Assembly: GCA_963422465.1 (NCBI GenBank) | Contig: OY730172.1 | Coordinates: 1,922,001 to 1,986,000, forward strand | Direction: 5' to 3' | Origin: Lichina pygmaea | Taxonomy: Eukaryota; Ascomycota; Lichinomycetes; Lichinales; Lichinaceae | Length of the DNA: 64,000 nucleotides | Shown here: positions 35,920 through 45,967 of the stretch, piece after piece | How the letters are laid out: every line of letters starts with the position of its first letter | How positions within the stretch are numbered: the stretch's first letter is position 1 | Program-made: the position numbers and the translations under genes | Notes under the pieces: generated by a model | Database searches by the model: none | What the model saw: the letters and a program-made list of their open reading frames with translations, nothing else | What the model was told of the DNA's origin: nothing

Positions 35920-38900
35920 ATGCTTACAGCATGGACCCACAAAACCTATGGCACAGTGAACTACAGTGGAGGTTTTGCACAAAGCACCACTGCACCTACC
36001 ACAAACAACTACAAAGGTACAGAGAACATTCACCCTACCACACCAACTGCTATAAGCATTGGGTCAATTGTGAGAAGGATGTGTGTGAGATCTATCTTTG
36101 GGACAAACGCCAACACACCGTATTCCCCGGGCACACACATGATTGGCATGAACACCTCATGTTCCTACAGCAAGGCAACAACCACAACTGCTACATCAAC
36201 AATTAGCAGTACTGCCTCAAGCCTGGATATGACAAGCATCAGCAAGATAAATTCATGAACAGATTCCTCAGAACTGATGGGAATAGCTAGACCTATTGCC
36301 CAGTCAGTGGAAAGACACTTCAATCAGGAAAAGACTGAACTCCCTTGTCAAGGGGTGACATCAGGAGCTCAACAACATGACCCCTAGCAACACAAAGCAC
36401 CTGCAATTGCCTGTGTCACTACACGCCAACACACCAGTACAGACATACACACTTGTTGACTCTGGAGCCAGTGGAAACTATATTTCAAGACAACTTTACA
36501 ACACCCTCAACACTGGAAGGAGACGCAAGCAGCAGCTCTATCAGCTCACGATGGCAAATAGACAGACAGAGCTAGTCTGCCATGAGACGCAGCCAATGGA
36601 AATAGTTACTGGACACCATGCTGAAAGGATCTACCTTGATATTGTTGAGTTGGCCACTCAGGATATCTATTTAAGGATGCCTTGGCTAAAGAAGCACAAC
36701 CCAGTTGTTAACTGGAGGACAGGAGTACTCACATTTAGGAACTGCACTAACAACACAGCTCAGACCTGTTACCAGCCACAGAAGGTGTGGATAGATGAGG
36801 GAAGGAGTCCTCAGTGGAACCTCACTGACAGAAAGGACAACTCTCAAGAGAAGAGATCCACCTTGACAGGTACACCCCGGAACCAGGTAGCCAAACAGTC
36901 AGAGATGAAGAGAGAGGAAGTTGTTAACTCTCTGGAGATCCCTGAAGAGTACTGACCTGGGTATGATAACCTCTTTCAGGAAGAGATAACAACAGCAGTG
37001 TTGCCTAAGCACCAACCTTGGGATTATGAGATCAAGTTGCAACCAGGGACAGAGCCAGGATTTGGACCAATTTACCAGTTATCAGAGAAAGAGCTCCAAG
37101 TACTTTGTGAGTACCTGGAGGAAAACCTGAAAAAAGGTTTCATTCAAGAATCTCAATCACCAGCAGGATACCCGATACTATTTGCACCAAAGAAAAACAG
37201 AAGTCTTCGACTTTGTGTGGACTACAGGAAACTCAACAACATTACCATCAAGAACTGATATCTGTTGCCAAATACAAACGAATTGTGAGACAGGATCAGC
37301 CAAGCTACAATCTTCACCAAGCTGGACTTGAAAGGAGCATACAACCTGATACACATGAAAGAAGGAGAAGAATAGAAGACAGCCTTCAGAACCTGATACA
37401 GACACTACAAGTATCTGGTTATGCCATTCGGACTTACGAACGCACCAGCAACATGTCAAGCATTGATCAACAACATCATCAGAGTACACCTGGACCAAAC
37501 AGCTATCAACTACTTGGACAACATTCTTGTCTACTTGAACACGCAACAGGAATATACCAAACATGTGAAGGATGTTCTACAATGCCTACAAAAGGCAGAG
37601 CTCAAGCTCAACCCAAAGAAATGCGAGTTTAACAAACTGGAAGTTGAATTCCTCAGATACATCATAGGAATCAAAGGGATCAAGATTGACCCTGAGAAAA
37701 CCAAAGTGATTCAACAATGGCCAACACTGACATCAGTTAAGGAAGTACAAGCCTTCCTAGGATTTGCCAACTTTAACTAACAGTTCATCAAGAACTACTC
37801 CCAGATGGCAACACCACTGACAGAACTCACAAAGAAGGACGTGGAGTACCAGTGGACGGAGAGATAACAAAAAGTATTCTAATAGCTCAAGAACACTTGC
37901 GCCAAAGAACCAGTTCTCCTCAACTTCAAGACAGGCCAACCGACACAAATTAAAACAGACGCTTCAGACCAAGCAGTGGGAGCATGTCTATGCCAACAGG
38001 CAGACAACAAGTGGTACCCAGTTGCCTACTACTCACAGAAGATGACACAAGCGGAACAGAACTATGATATCCACAACAAAGAGCTACTGGCAGTCATCAA
38101 CGCACTCGAACACTGGAGAGTGTACGCGGAAAGCAGTTCTGAACTCACCATTCTCACAGACCACAAGAATCTGACAACGTTCACAACAACCAAGAAGCTG
38201 AACAGACAGCAAGTCAGATAGGCTGAACTCCTAGGGCAACACAAGTTTAAGATCTTGTACACCCCTGGACAAGACAACAGGAGAGTAGACGCACTAAGCT
38301 GACAAAAAGACCACATGGAAGATGATGAACACCAAGGAACAATCTTACAGTAGGACCAGCAAGGGAACCTGGTGCCTTGACCACAGATCAACAAGCTCAC
38401 GGCAGAAGACACTGAAGAATTAATAAGAAACTACCACGACAATCCAGCACATAGTCACCCAGGAATCTCCAAGACCACAGACCTTATCCAACGGGCAGGG
38501 AACAATGTCATCAACCTCTGACAACATGTCACAAACTACATCAGCAAATGTCTACTGTGCCAGAAGAACAAACACAGAAGATACAAGCCATATGGAGAAG
38601 GACATCCGAACACGATACCAAGAGGCTTGTGGGAAGATGTGTCAATAGACTTTATCACAAAGCTACCCAAGTTCAAAGACCCAGTCACAGGAATCACCTA
38701 CAACTCAATTATGGTGATAGTGGACAGATTCACAAAATATCTAATAGCAGTACTATTCAAGGAGACCCACACAGTAGAACAGTTGGGACACCTCTTACTG
38801 GACAGATTGGTCAGAGACCACGGAGTTCCAATCACGATCATTACAGACAGAGACAAACTCTTCACATCCAACTACTGGAAGACAATCAGTGTAGCCATGG

Positions 38901-39709
38901 GAACAAAACCCAAAATATCTACGGCCTATCACCCACGAACCGACAGCCAGACGGAGCAAGCAAACCAAGTCCTGGAGACTTACTTACGGTATTACATCAA
39001 CAAGACCCACAGCAATTGGGTACAGTTATTACCGGTGGCACAGCTGGCAATCAACCAGCACAGATCAGACTCAACAAAGGAATCGCCATTTTTTGCCAAT
39101 TTTGGACAACATGCGAACATCGGGATGCCAAGCAGAGCTTCACCAAACACGGAAAAAGTACTCTAACATGACAAGCTCCTACGACAAACGCACACGATGA
39201 TAAGGCACTACCTTCAAGAGACCTCAGAAAGAATGTAACGTCAAATGGACAAGAAATCAAAAATGGCACCTCAGCTAAAGAAGGGGGATAAAGTCTACCT
39301 CCTCACAAGAAATTGGAAAACGAAAAAACCAAAGACAAAGAAACTTGACAACATCAAGGTCAGACTATTTTCAGTCGAAGAGAAAACAGGACCAGTCAAC
39401 GTCAAGATACGACTACCAAGGGATGCCAGAGTCCATCCAAACTTTCACATATCGATGATTGAACCAGCCGACCAGAGCACACCCTTGCAGGAAACATTTC
39501 ATTACCAACCCGAAGAAGAACAAGAGTTCGAAGTTGAATAGATCCTGGCTAGGAAAGGTCAGCAATACCTTGTCAAGTGGAAAGGATACCCAGACTCGGA
39601 AAATACCTGGGAACCACTCAAGAACCTCGCGAACTGCCAGCTTCTTCTGCGACAGTTTCGGCAGGAGCAGGACCGAACAGCTCGGCCTGCAGGAGGGACG
39701 CGTCAATGA
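35920..39709 (+). pseudogene. Gypsy copy 2 pol with chromodomain
   Basis: Contains a 192-codon open protease segment (36377-36955, LVDSGASGNYISRQL), RT pieces (LCVDYRKLN near 37213; NYLDNILVYLN at 37510, again Asn for the second Asp), RNase H pieces ([26 protein letters not shown] at 37976-38221), an open integrase segment (38627-39166, VDRFTKYLIAV...TAYHPRTDSQTEQANQVLETYL), and a chromodomain (QQYLVKWKGYPDSENTWEPL) entered after a TAG at 39538. Pol ends ...GGTRQ with TGA at 39707-39709; the same end in copy 1 stops earlier at a TGA in place of CGA. Confidence 0.92.
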
Positions 39710-39713
39710 CTGA

Positions 39714-40118
39714 TCAAGTCAAATCCTCGCCATCCGACTCCATCTCTTTCACCAAGCACTGAAGCTTCTGCCTCGCACGGACCTCAGCACCCTCCAACAC
39801 CTTTCGCTTCCGAGACAGACGAGCCTGCACCGTGGCAAGTTGTTCAAAGAGTGCGTCGCGCGTTGCCTCGTCAGCGGCCACATCCTCACGGAGGTTGTCC
39901 CAGGACATGTTCAGAGATTCCCAGGACACAGAGACACAAGACCTTCCGCGCCGAGTGCACGCAGCACATTTCAACTTATCGTCTTCTCCCGGTATCTGGA
40001 AGCACGGACGACCACGGAGAACACAAAAGTCGCAGGGCGTACGCGAAACAAAACCCCGATCGCGGATTTGAGCAGCAAGCTGAGTTCGGCTAACAGTCGC
40101 ACGTGACTTTGGAGGCAT
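39714..40118 (-). CDS. Antisense accessory ORF of the gypsy element: Zn-cluster-like coiled protein
   Basis: An intact 134-codon ORF from ATG at 40118 to TGA at 39714, antisense to the element and tail-to-tail with pol (pol stop ends at 39709). It begins with a basic segment (MPPKSRATVSRTQLAAQIRD), then has six or more cysteines in CDFCVLRGRPC...CAACTRRGRSC, resembling a binuclear zinc-cluster or Cys-rich DNA-binding patch. A probably coiled-coil C-terminal half follows (DEATRDALFEQLATVQARLSRKRKVLEGAEVRARQKL) and an acidic end (MESDGEDLT). I recall similar hypothetical proteins in fungal genomes but know no function. It lies between the chromodomain and the 3' LTR, so it would need its own promoter, perhaps the antisense side of the LTR. 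The 5' end is within 45 bp of the LTR. Confidence 0.6.
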   Translation of the reverse strand: MPPKSRATVSRTQLAAQIRDRGFVSRTPCDFCVLRGRPCFQIPGEDDKLKCAACTRRGRSCVSVSWESLNMSWDNLREDVAADEATRDALFEQLATVQARLSRKRKVLEGAEVRARQKLQCLVKEMESDGEDLT

Positions 40119-40161
40119 GACCAGATTTCATCGAGATGATGAAAGATGGAGAGGAGGATAG

Positions 40162-40786
40162 TGTTACGACCCAGGAGGAACACAGTCTTTATATACTCAC
40201 AGAAAGCAGCAGACAGGATACTGGACAGAAGTACCAGACAGCGTGACACGGGAACCAGTCACGTGACCGGCGAGACAAACCAGGGGGTGCTCGCCGCAGC
40301 ATGCATATGCGTGAGCAGAGTGAGCAGAGCTCACCCAGCTCGCCGCAGCGTGCATGAAAAGTGAGCAAAGTGAGCAGAGCTCACCCAGCTCGCCGCAGCG
40401 TGCATGAACAAGTGAGCAAAGTGAGCAGAGCTCACCCAGCTTACCGCAGCGTGCATGAACCGTGAGCAAAGTCAGCAGAGCTCACCGATCTCACCGAGTG
40501 AGCAAAGTGAGCAGAGCTCACTGTGCTCACGAACTGAGCACTATATAGTCCGGCGATAGTTCCCTTATGGAACGATCGTCTTCAACTCATGTTGTGATCC
40601 AGACAACTAGATCTACTTCAATACAATCCTTTTTGTACGAAGCCATTGATCAGGTGTCACCACCACCACGTTCCACCAAACCCCTTCGCGCTCCTTGACA
40701 CTCCTCTCCTGCGAGAACCAACCCGCCTTCCGCATCTCGCCCTTAATCCTATACTTGGTTAGGACGGCACGGTACGGACCGCAACA
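40162..40786 (+). repeat. Gypsy copy 2, 3' LTR (625 bp)
   Basis: Begins TGTTACGACCC and ends CCGCAACA. It keeps the highest number of CG dinucleotides of the four LTRs by eye, including in the GTGAGC minisatellite (CTCGCCGCAGCG units, about 40310-40520) and at ATATAGTCCGG. Confidence 0.95.
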
Positions 40787-42678
40787 CTGGTTGGCCGGAA
40801 GAGCCAGAAGAAGAAGACTGTGACAAAGAGTCAGTAAGATACGACACAGAAGGGACAGAAGACTCACCTTGGCAGCCCTGACAAGAAGTGGCTGAAGAAC
40901 CAGCTGAAGCACCTGAGGAGGGAGCTCAGGAATCAAACAAGGCAGAAGAAAGAGGTCCACAAGAGAACAGGGCCACAGGCAAGGCCACAAAGGAAGAGTC
41001 TGAAAGGGCACAGGAAACAGAGCCAGCGAGGTGGAGTACGTGGATCCGCAAGGCAACAGGGAAGGTGAAGGAAGGTGCCTTCGCAACAGAGGAGCAAGGT
41101 GCTGTGGCACCCGTACCAATGATTCCGGGGTTGTACAAAGAAGTGGTGAACAACACAGTGTTCAGACATGAATGGAGGAAAGCTACTGAGAAGGAATTAA
41201 GTCAGTTAGCAAGCTTCAAGTTGTGGAGACCTGAAGACTTACCCACTGGAAAGAACCTGGTTAGTTCCAGGTGGGTATTTGACCTGAAGAAGAATCAGCA
41301 AGGCAAGGTCACCAAATTCAAAGCAAGACTGGTTGCATGGGGCTTCTCACAAAAGAAAGGAATTGATTACATCAAGATGTTTGCCCTGACTACGAAGTAC
41401 AACTCCCTGCGGATGCTGTTAGCAATTGCCGCAACGGAGGACCTTGAGATCCACCAGGGTGACATTGAGAGCACTTACCTGGCTGCAGATCTTGACAAGG
41501 AGATCTTCATGGAACCACCGGAAGGGGTGGAGACCAAAGGGAAAGTCTGTAGGGTGCTGAGAGGACTGTACAGACTGAAGCAGTCAGCCCAGCTCTGGAA
41601 TAGGAGACTTACCAGTTTCCTGTTGAAACGCAGTTTCCGACAGCTGTCAACAGACTTCAGTATCCTCACGAAGGGGAATATGAAGGAAGGACTCATGATA
41701 CTGATCTATGTGGATAACTTGCTATTTATCAGTCCACATATGGAGCAGATCAACTGGGTAAAGAAGCTGTTAGCCAGTGAGTTCAGGATCAAAGACCTTG
41801 GTGAGGCAAAGACAATCCTCAACATGCAGGTAACAAGGGACCGGAAGAAGAGACAACTCACCTTGTCACAACCCAGATACACCAGGAAGGTTCTCGAGAG
41901 GTTTGGCATGACAGATTGCCACCCAGTCGCAACACCAATAGAACCTGGAGCAATAAAGGTGTTAGACAGGGTGTATAAGAAGGTGAAAGACTCACCGGTG
42001 GAATCAAGAGCGGACAAGACTTGGTATCAAGAGGCAATTGGGTCACTAATGCACTTGATGGTCAGTACAAGACCAGACATTGTGTATGCAGTGGGAAGAC
42101 TCAGCTGTTATTGCCAAAATCCAACAGAGGTGCATTGGAAGGCCGCAAAACAAGTGTTCCGATACCTGAAAGGATCAACTGAGCGAGGGATTTGATTTGG
42201 GAAGGACAAAGGACTTACAGGAGTGTCAGACAGCAGTTTCGCAGATGACCTGATCAAAAGGAAGTTGACTGCAGCATACGTTTTCCTGCTGAACGGAGGT
42301 GCAATCACCTGGGCAAGCAAAAAGACCCCCGTTGTCACCCTATCGAGTACGGAGGCCGAGTATATGGCCACAACGGCAGCAGCACAAGAAGAAGCCTGGG
42401 TATCGCAACAGTTAGCGGAGCTTGGGATAAAGCAGACGGGACCCACAAGGATTGACATGGACAATCAATCGACAATCCAGATGATGAAGAACCCGGAGTT
42501 CCACGCACGGACCAAGCACATCGATGTCCAATACCACTATATTCGTGAGCAGGTTGCCTCGGATAAAGTACAGGTTGAATACGTGCCTTCTGCGGAATTG
42601 CTCGCGGACGAGCTCACGAAGCCACTCAGCGCTCAGGCACGGAAGGAGAAGCTGCAGGGACTCGGTCTGACACAGTAG
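40787..42678 (+). pseudogene. Copia reverse transcriptase and RNase H
   Basis: After gypsy copy 2 the frame resumes in a Glu/Ala-rich linker and then the copia RT: FRHEWRKATEKELSQL, NLVSSRWVFDLKKN, FKARLVAWGFSQKKGIDY, LEIHQGDIESTYL and VCRVLRGLYRLKQSAQLW. The catalytic box reads IYVDNLLF (41704-41727), with Asn for the second Asp. RNase H follows a TGA after TERGI (42195): GVSDSSFADD, WASKKTPVVTLSSTEAEYMA and RTKHIDVQYHYIRE. It ends at TAG 42676. Three stops or catalytic changes are CpG-type transitions. Confidence 0.93.
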
Positions 42679-42895
42679 ATGTCAGCTAATGGAAGCAGCA
42701 GCGGACGAGGACGGTGGGCCCACATACTCACCTTGGGGAGATAAATTGCAAAGTGGGGATGCAGCTCGAGGGGGGGTGTTGGAGTTGAGTGATCTGCAAC
42801 GTCATACCACGTGACTTACAGAAGGGCGCTAACCCTAGATTGGGAAGAAGGGTTTTTTCATTTTTCATTGTAGACGAATGTCCGAGTACATCCTA

Positions 42896-45027
42896 CCGTA
42901 GTCGATCACGTGACGCTCGTTATCACCCAACGCTCGGTTGAGCGACCAAGCACCCCCTCAAGGGAAAGTTGAATAACTTAATAGATATTTGTCGGGACTA
43001 TCTCAAACTTGGATATATGATAGAATAGCATGTATAGAAGAGATAGTGAACAATAGAAGTCTAGTGTACAAAGCGTGATGGCTTCTTCAAGACTCGACCA
43101 CGTGAAGTCAGTTTAGGAGCCTCCTCCTCAGAGCTCCACTTATCTTCGTCATCTTCAATGATAGGAGCTTCCTTGCTTGGTGGAGAAGACTCCTCAACAG
43201 TCTCTGAGCCTCCCTGGACCTTCTCCTTTCCTGCTGCCTGCTTTTTGGCCTCCCTATTAGCTTTCACAATTGCAGCTTTTTGGCCTTCTCTTCTCTTGCC
43301 ACTTGACAAGCAATTTCTCGGTCAGTCTGTTGCTCTTCCTTCTCCAATTGCTTTTGCGTACGCTCCCCCTTCTTCCTATCCTTCTCCTCCTTCTTCTGCT
43401 TCTCCTCCTGCTCCTTTTCAGCATTTCTTGCAAGTGCAGCTTGGATTTTCGTTGGAGTGAAGATCTGAGGCTTATTATCCTCCTCTCCAAGCAGATTAAG
43501 CCGCTTTCCTCGCTGTTTCTTCTTCTTCTCCATTAATAGAGCCTGTGTTAGCTGTTCCACTGTAGCTTTATAGAGATCTCGCTCTGTGATAACTTTTGCA
43601 AAGCCATCACTGATCTGCTCAAGCCCTTCTGAGGAAGTAGCTTTCTTCTGCGCTCGAATTGCATAACGGAAAGATTTGAGTGTAACAGGAGTCTTAGCAC
43701 AGATAGGGGCAGGTTTCTGAGGTGTATGAGAAGGTGGATTAAGAACATCAAGTACTCGAGAAGCATTCAGGGGAAAGATACCAGTAGCCTCAAAAGCTGA
43801 CTGAATATTCTCAGTTGTAAAGCTTTTTTGCCACGCAGAGTAGAAGATAGGCCAGAAGATGTGTTTTGTGATAGATGTAATGCCTAAGCTGTTACGCATC
43901 ACAACATCAAGCTGTTGGGAATAGTGTTGTGCTAGGGGAGAGAAAAGACCAACATCAAGGGGCTGTAATCGATGGGTAGTATGAGGAGGTAGTACAAGAA
44001 TAATAATACTATTTGCATCAGCGTATTCAAGGAAAGGAAGATTAACATGGCTAGAATGGCCATCAACAATAAGAAGACGACGACGGCTTCGTCCTGTCTG
44101 AGTTCTGGTAGACTTGTTGAAGACTTTCTCTAACCATTGCAGACCTAGATCATTATTAGTCCACCCTTTCTCAGAGACAGCAAAATATGCCTCAGTATTG
44201 TTCAGATCTTGCACCCAGGTATCAAGAAGGTCATGAGATTGGCCTTGGTAGATAAGAGTTGGAGGGATATATGATCCAGTTGCTCGAACACATGCAACTA
44301 GAGTCACAAACTCTCGACTCCCATCTTGATTAACACCTAGAATCCTGCCAGCTTTCCGTGCCTCCTTGTTGACAATTCGTCGTGTGGCATGCCCCTGGCC
44401 AATGAGGAAGCCTTTCTCGTCAACATTGTAGATGTTATCCGCTGTGATATGGTATTTCTCAATAGCGTCATCTAGCTATATGAAGATTAGCAAGAATTCA
44501 TCAATAATACTGGGGATAGTAATACCAGCTGGTAAAAAGCCTTGATTTGGGCTATAGATTCTGCCCATTTACGCTTCTTATCTATAGGCTTCAGGTAGAC
44601 ACTTTCAATAGTGTCCAAATGACGTTGCACAAAGCGTTGCGTCCAGCACTTCCCAAGAGGTCTTCTGGCAATACGTTCTGCCAAGTCTCGGACAACCTGA
44701 GGTGTCATTGGCCATCCCTTAAGGCTCAGAGCACTGATACGCTCTACCAGAACTGCTTCCTGGCTATCGGAGAGAGCTTTGACGATCGTGGAGTTGACTT
44801 CTTTTCGGGAGGTGCTCTTCCCCTGGTGGCGACGAGAAAGTGCATGACGACTGATATCATGCTTTACAGCAGTTGCCGTATAGTTGATTCGATCCGCTAG
44901 GTCCAGCTCAGCAAGAGCATCACTCATTCGGTCGTCGTATGACCTCTCCATGGCGATATAAAAAAAAGGTCAAAATCTACAAATACCGAGCGTTGGGTGA
45001 TAACGAGCGTCACGTGATCGACTACGG
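42896..45027 (-). mobile_element. Fot1/pogo-like DNA transposon with ~42-bp perfect TIRs
   Basis: A 2132-bp element flanked by TA (42894-42895 and 45028-45029). The ends read CCGTAGTCGATCACGTGACG and onward, identical as inverted repeats over about 42 bp. The target is the copia 3' LTR; the intact 5' LTR shows the empty site with a single TA. It carries one transposase gene on the minus strand. The perfect TIRs and nearly intact coding sequence mark it as the youngest insertion in the nest. Confidence 0.95.
43264..44951 (-). CDS. Pogo/Fot1-family DDE transposase
   Basis: Exons 44951..44526 and 44475..43264, with a 50-bp GTATTA...TTGCTAATC...ATAG intron, give 545 aa. A psq-type HTH is at ~25-60 (AVKHDISRHALSRRH) and a CENP-B-type HTH at ~65-130 (LVERISALSLKGWPMTP, LGKCWTQRFVQRHLD). 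The DDE_1 domain holds the three acidic residues YNVDEKGF, LLIVDGHSSH and HRLQPLDVGLF. The Lys/Glu/Gln-rich coiled C-terminus ends at 43264. A second frame (43309-43061) continues the expected Fot1-type C-terminus (KAAIVKANREAKKQ...), so a one-base change in an A5 run near 43282 has probably truncated ~70 residues. The catalytic core is intact. Confidence 0.93.
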
Positions 45028-45421
45028 TATTGAATACAAGATCCTATTGTCTTCTAAGTGCCTCGTCATTCTGAAGTGTCACCGACACCGATTATCCCAA
45101 CAAGTACCACAACCGCCACCACACCTCGCCGCCACCACCAACACAGCAAGATGGTGTTCATCTACGAAGTTCGAGAGGGCCTGGTGCTCCGAGGCTGGAA
45201 CAAGGAAACCACGATGACTATCAAGTGCCTTAAGCGAATATAGATTGAACATTCCCCCCAAAACTAGCAGAAACCTATACGGAGCACGTCACGCGGCGTA
45301 CAAGGCTCGCTGGGGCAAGGGGGCGAAGCCGAATGCTGAGGACCCAGATCTGGAGGACGAGGAGAGGCTCCGGTAAGTAAAGTCAACATTCATTTTTATC
45401 TAAGCCTTACGCGTAGTTTTG

Positions 45422-45889
45422 CAATGGTGCTGGGAGCGCTGGCACCAACTGCATGGAGGCCCCCCACCGACAACACAGACACTGGACCCGGACCCCGGAG
45501 GCGGAGACAACTGGAAGCCCAGCAAGATGCCGTACCGGTCGGCCCTCCGGTTACACGTCGGCCTCTCGAAGGCGCAGAGCAGTATTCTGACACAGGTCCG
45601 CACAGGCAAGATTGGACTGGCGGCATTCCTCTGCAAGCGACGGGTACCTGGCTTCCCCACACCGGCGTGCAGCTGTGGAGCGCCGTGGGAGACAGCCAAA
45701 CACGTGGTTCTAGACTGCCCACGCCTTCTCCGAGCGCGGCGAAGCCTGTATCTAGCGGCCGCAACCACTGACTACCAGGCTCTGACATCCCGACCACGGC
45801 CCGCCGCCGCCCTCACAGCGTGGATCCTCTGACAAGGCATTCTCCCCCAGTTCTCCTGGGCTCAGGAGCAGCTGGAAGCTGGCTGCTAG
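45422..45889 (+). pseudogene. LINE ORF2 C-terminus, copy 1
   Basis: Reads WCWERWHQLHGGPPPT...MPYRSALRLHVGLSKAQSSILTQVRTGKIGLAAFL, then the zinc-knuckle C-x-C-x7-H-x5-C (CSCGAPWETAKHVVLDC) and TTDYQALTSRPRPAA. A TGA at 45830-45832 stands where copy 2 has CGA (LRQGIL), and then PQFSWAQEQLEAGC and TAG follow. This is the tail after the RT/RNase H of Tad/I-type LINE ORF2 proteins; RT itself is absent through 5' truncation. Confidence 0.88.
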
Positions 45890-45967
45890 CCAGCCACCCC
45901 CCATGTTCTACAGCATCTCGACAGGATAGTGCTGGCCAGGCACTGCAGAAGGAGGTTTTTCACCCTA

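Larger units (their letters stand above)
34196..40786 (+). mobile_element. Ty3/gypsy chromovirus, copy 2 (inside copia)
   Basis: A 6591-bp element flanked by the duplication CTGGT (34191-34195 and 40787-40791), with 625-bp LTRs at both ends. Gag, pol with chromodomain and the antisense ORF are all present. It is the same family as copy 1 and the same orientation, inserted in the copia region between integrase and RT. It shares several stop codons with copy 1, while other sites have complementary CpG changes (TG in one copy, CA in the other). Confidence 0.95.
25020..45102 (+). mobile_element. Ty1/copia LTR retrotransposon, host of three nested insertions
   Basis: The element is bounded by the 5-bp duplication AGTAC (25015-25019 and 45103-45107), with LTRs beginning TGTTGG and ending CCAACA. 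Removing two gypsy elements, one Fot1-like element and their duplications leaves about 4.85 kb, the usual copia length. The domain order is gag, CCHC knuckle, protease, integrase, RT, RNase H, i.e. integrase before RT. Several in-frame stops and a YVDD-to-YVDN change in RT make it non-autonomous. It inserted about 44 bp before the ATG at 45151, probably in that gene's 5' leader. Confidence 0.95.
42777..45102 (+). repeat. Copia 3' LTR, split by a Fot1-like transposon
   Basis: LTR pieces 42777-42895 and 45030-45102 together make 192 bp. The first is preceded by a polypurine tract ending in seven G residues. The split point is at a TA, duplicated on both sides of the inserted element. Confidence 0.95.

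Noticed and set aside
25376-42678. Reassigned TGA (TGA read as Arg) to explain repeated in-frame TGA
   Set aside because: Host genes such as the WOPR gene, CFT2 and the copper amine oxidase end in TGA, and one gypsy site is TGA in one copy and CAA in the other, which fits mutation of CGA.
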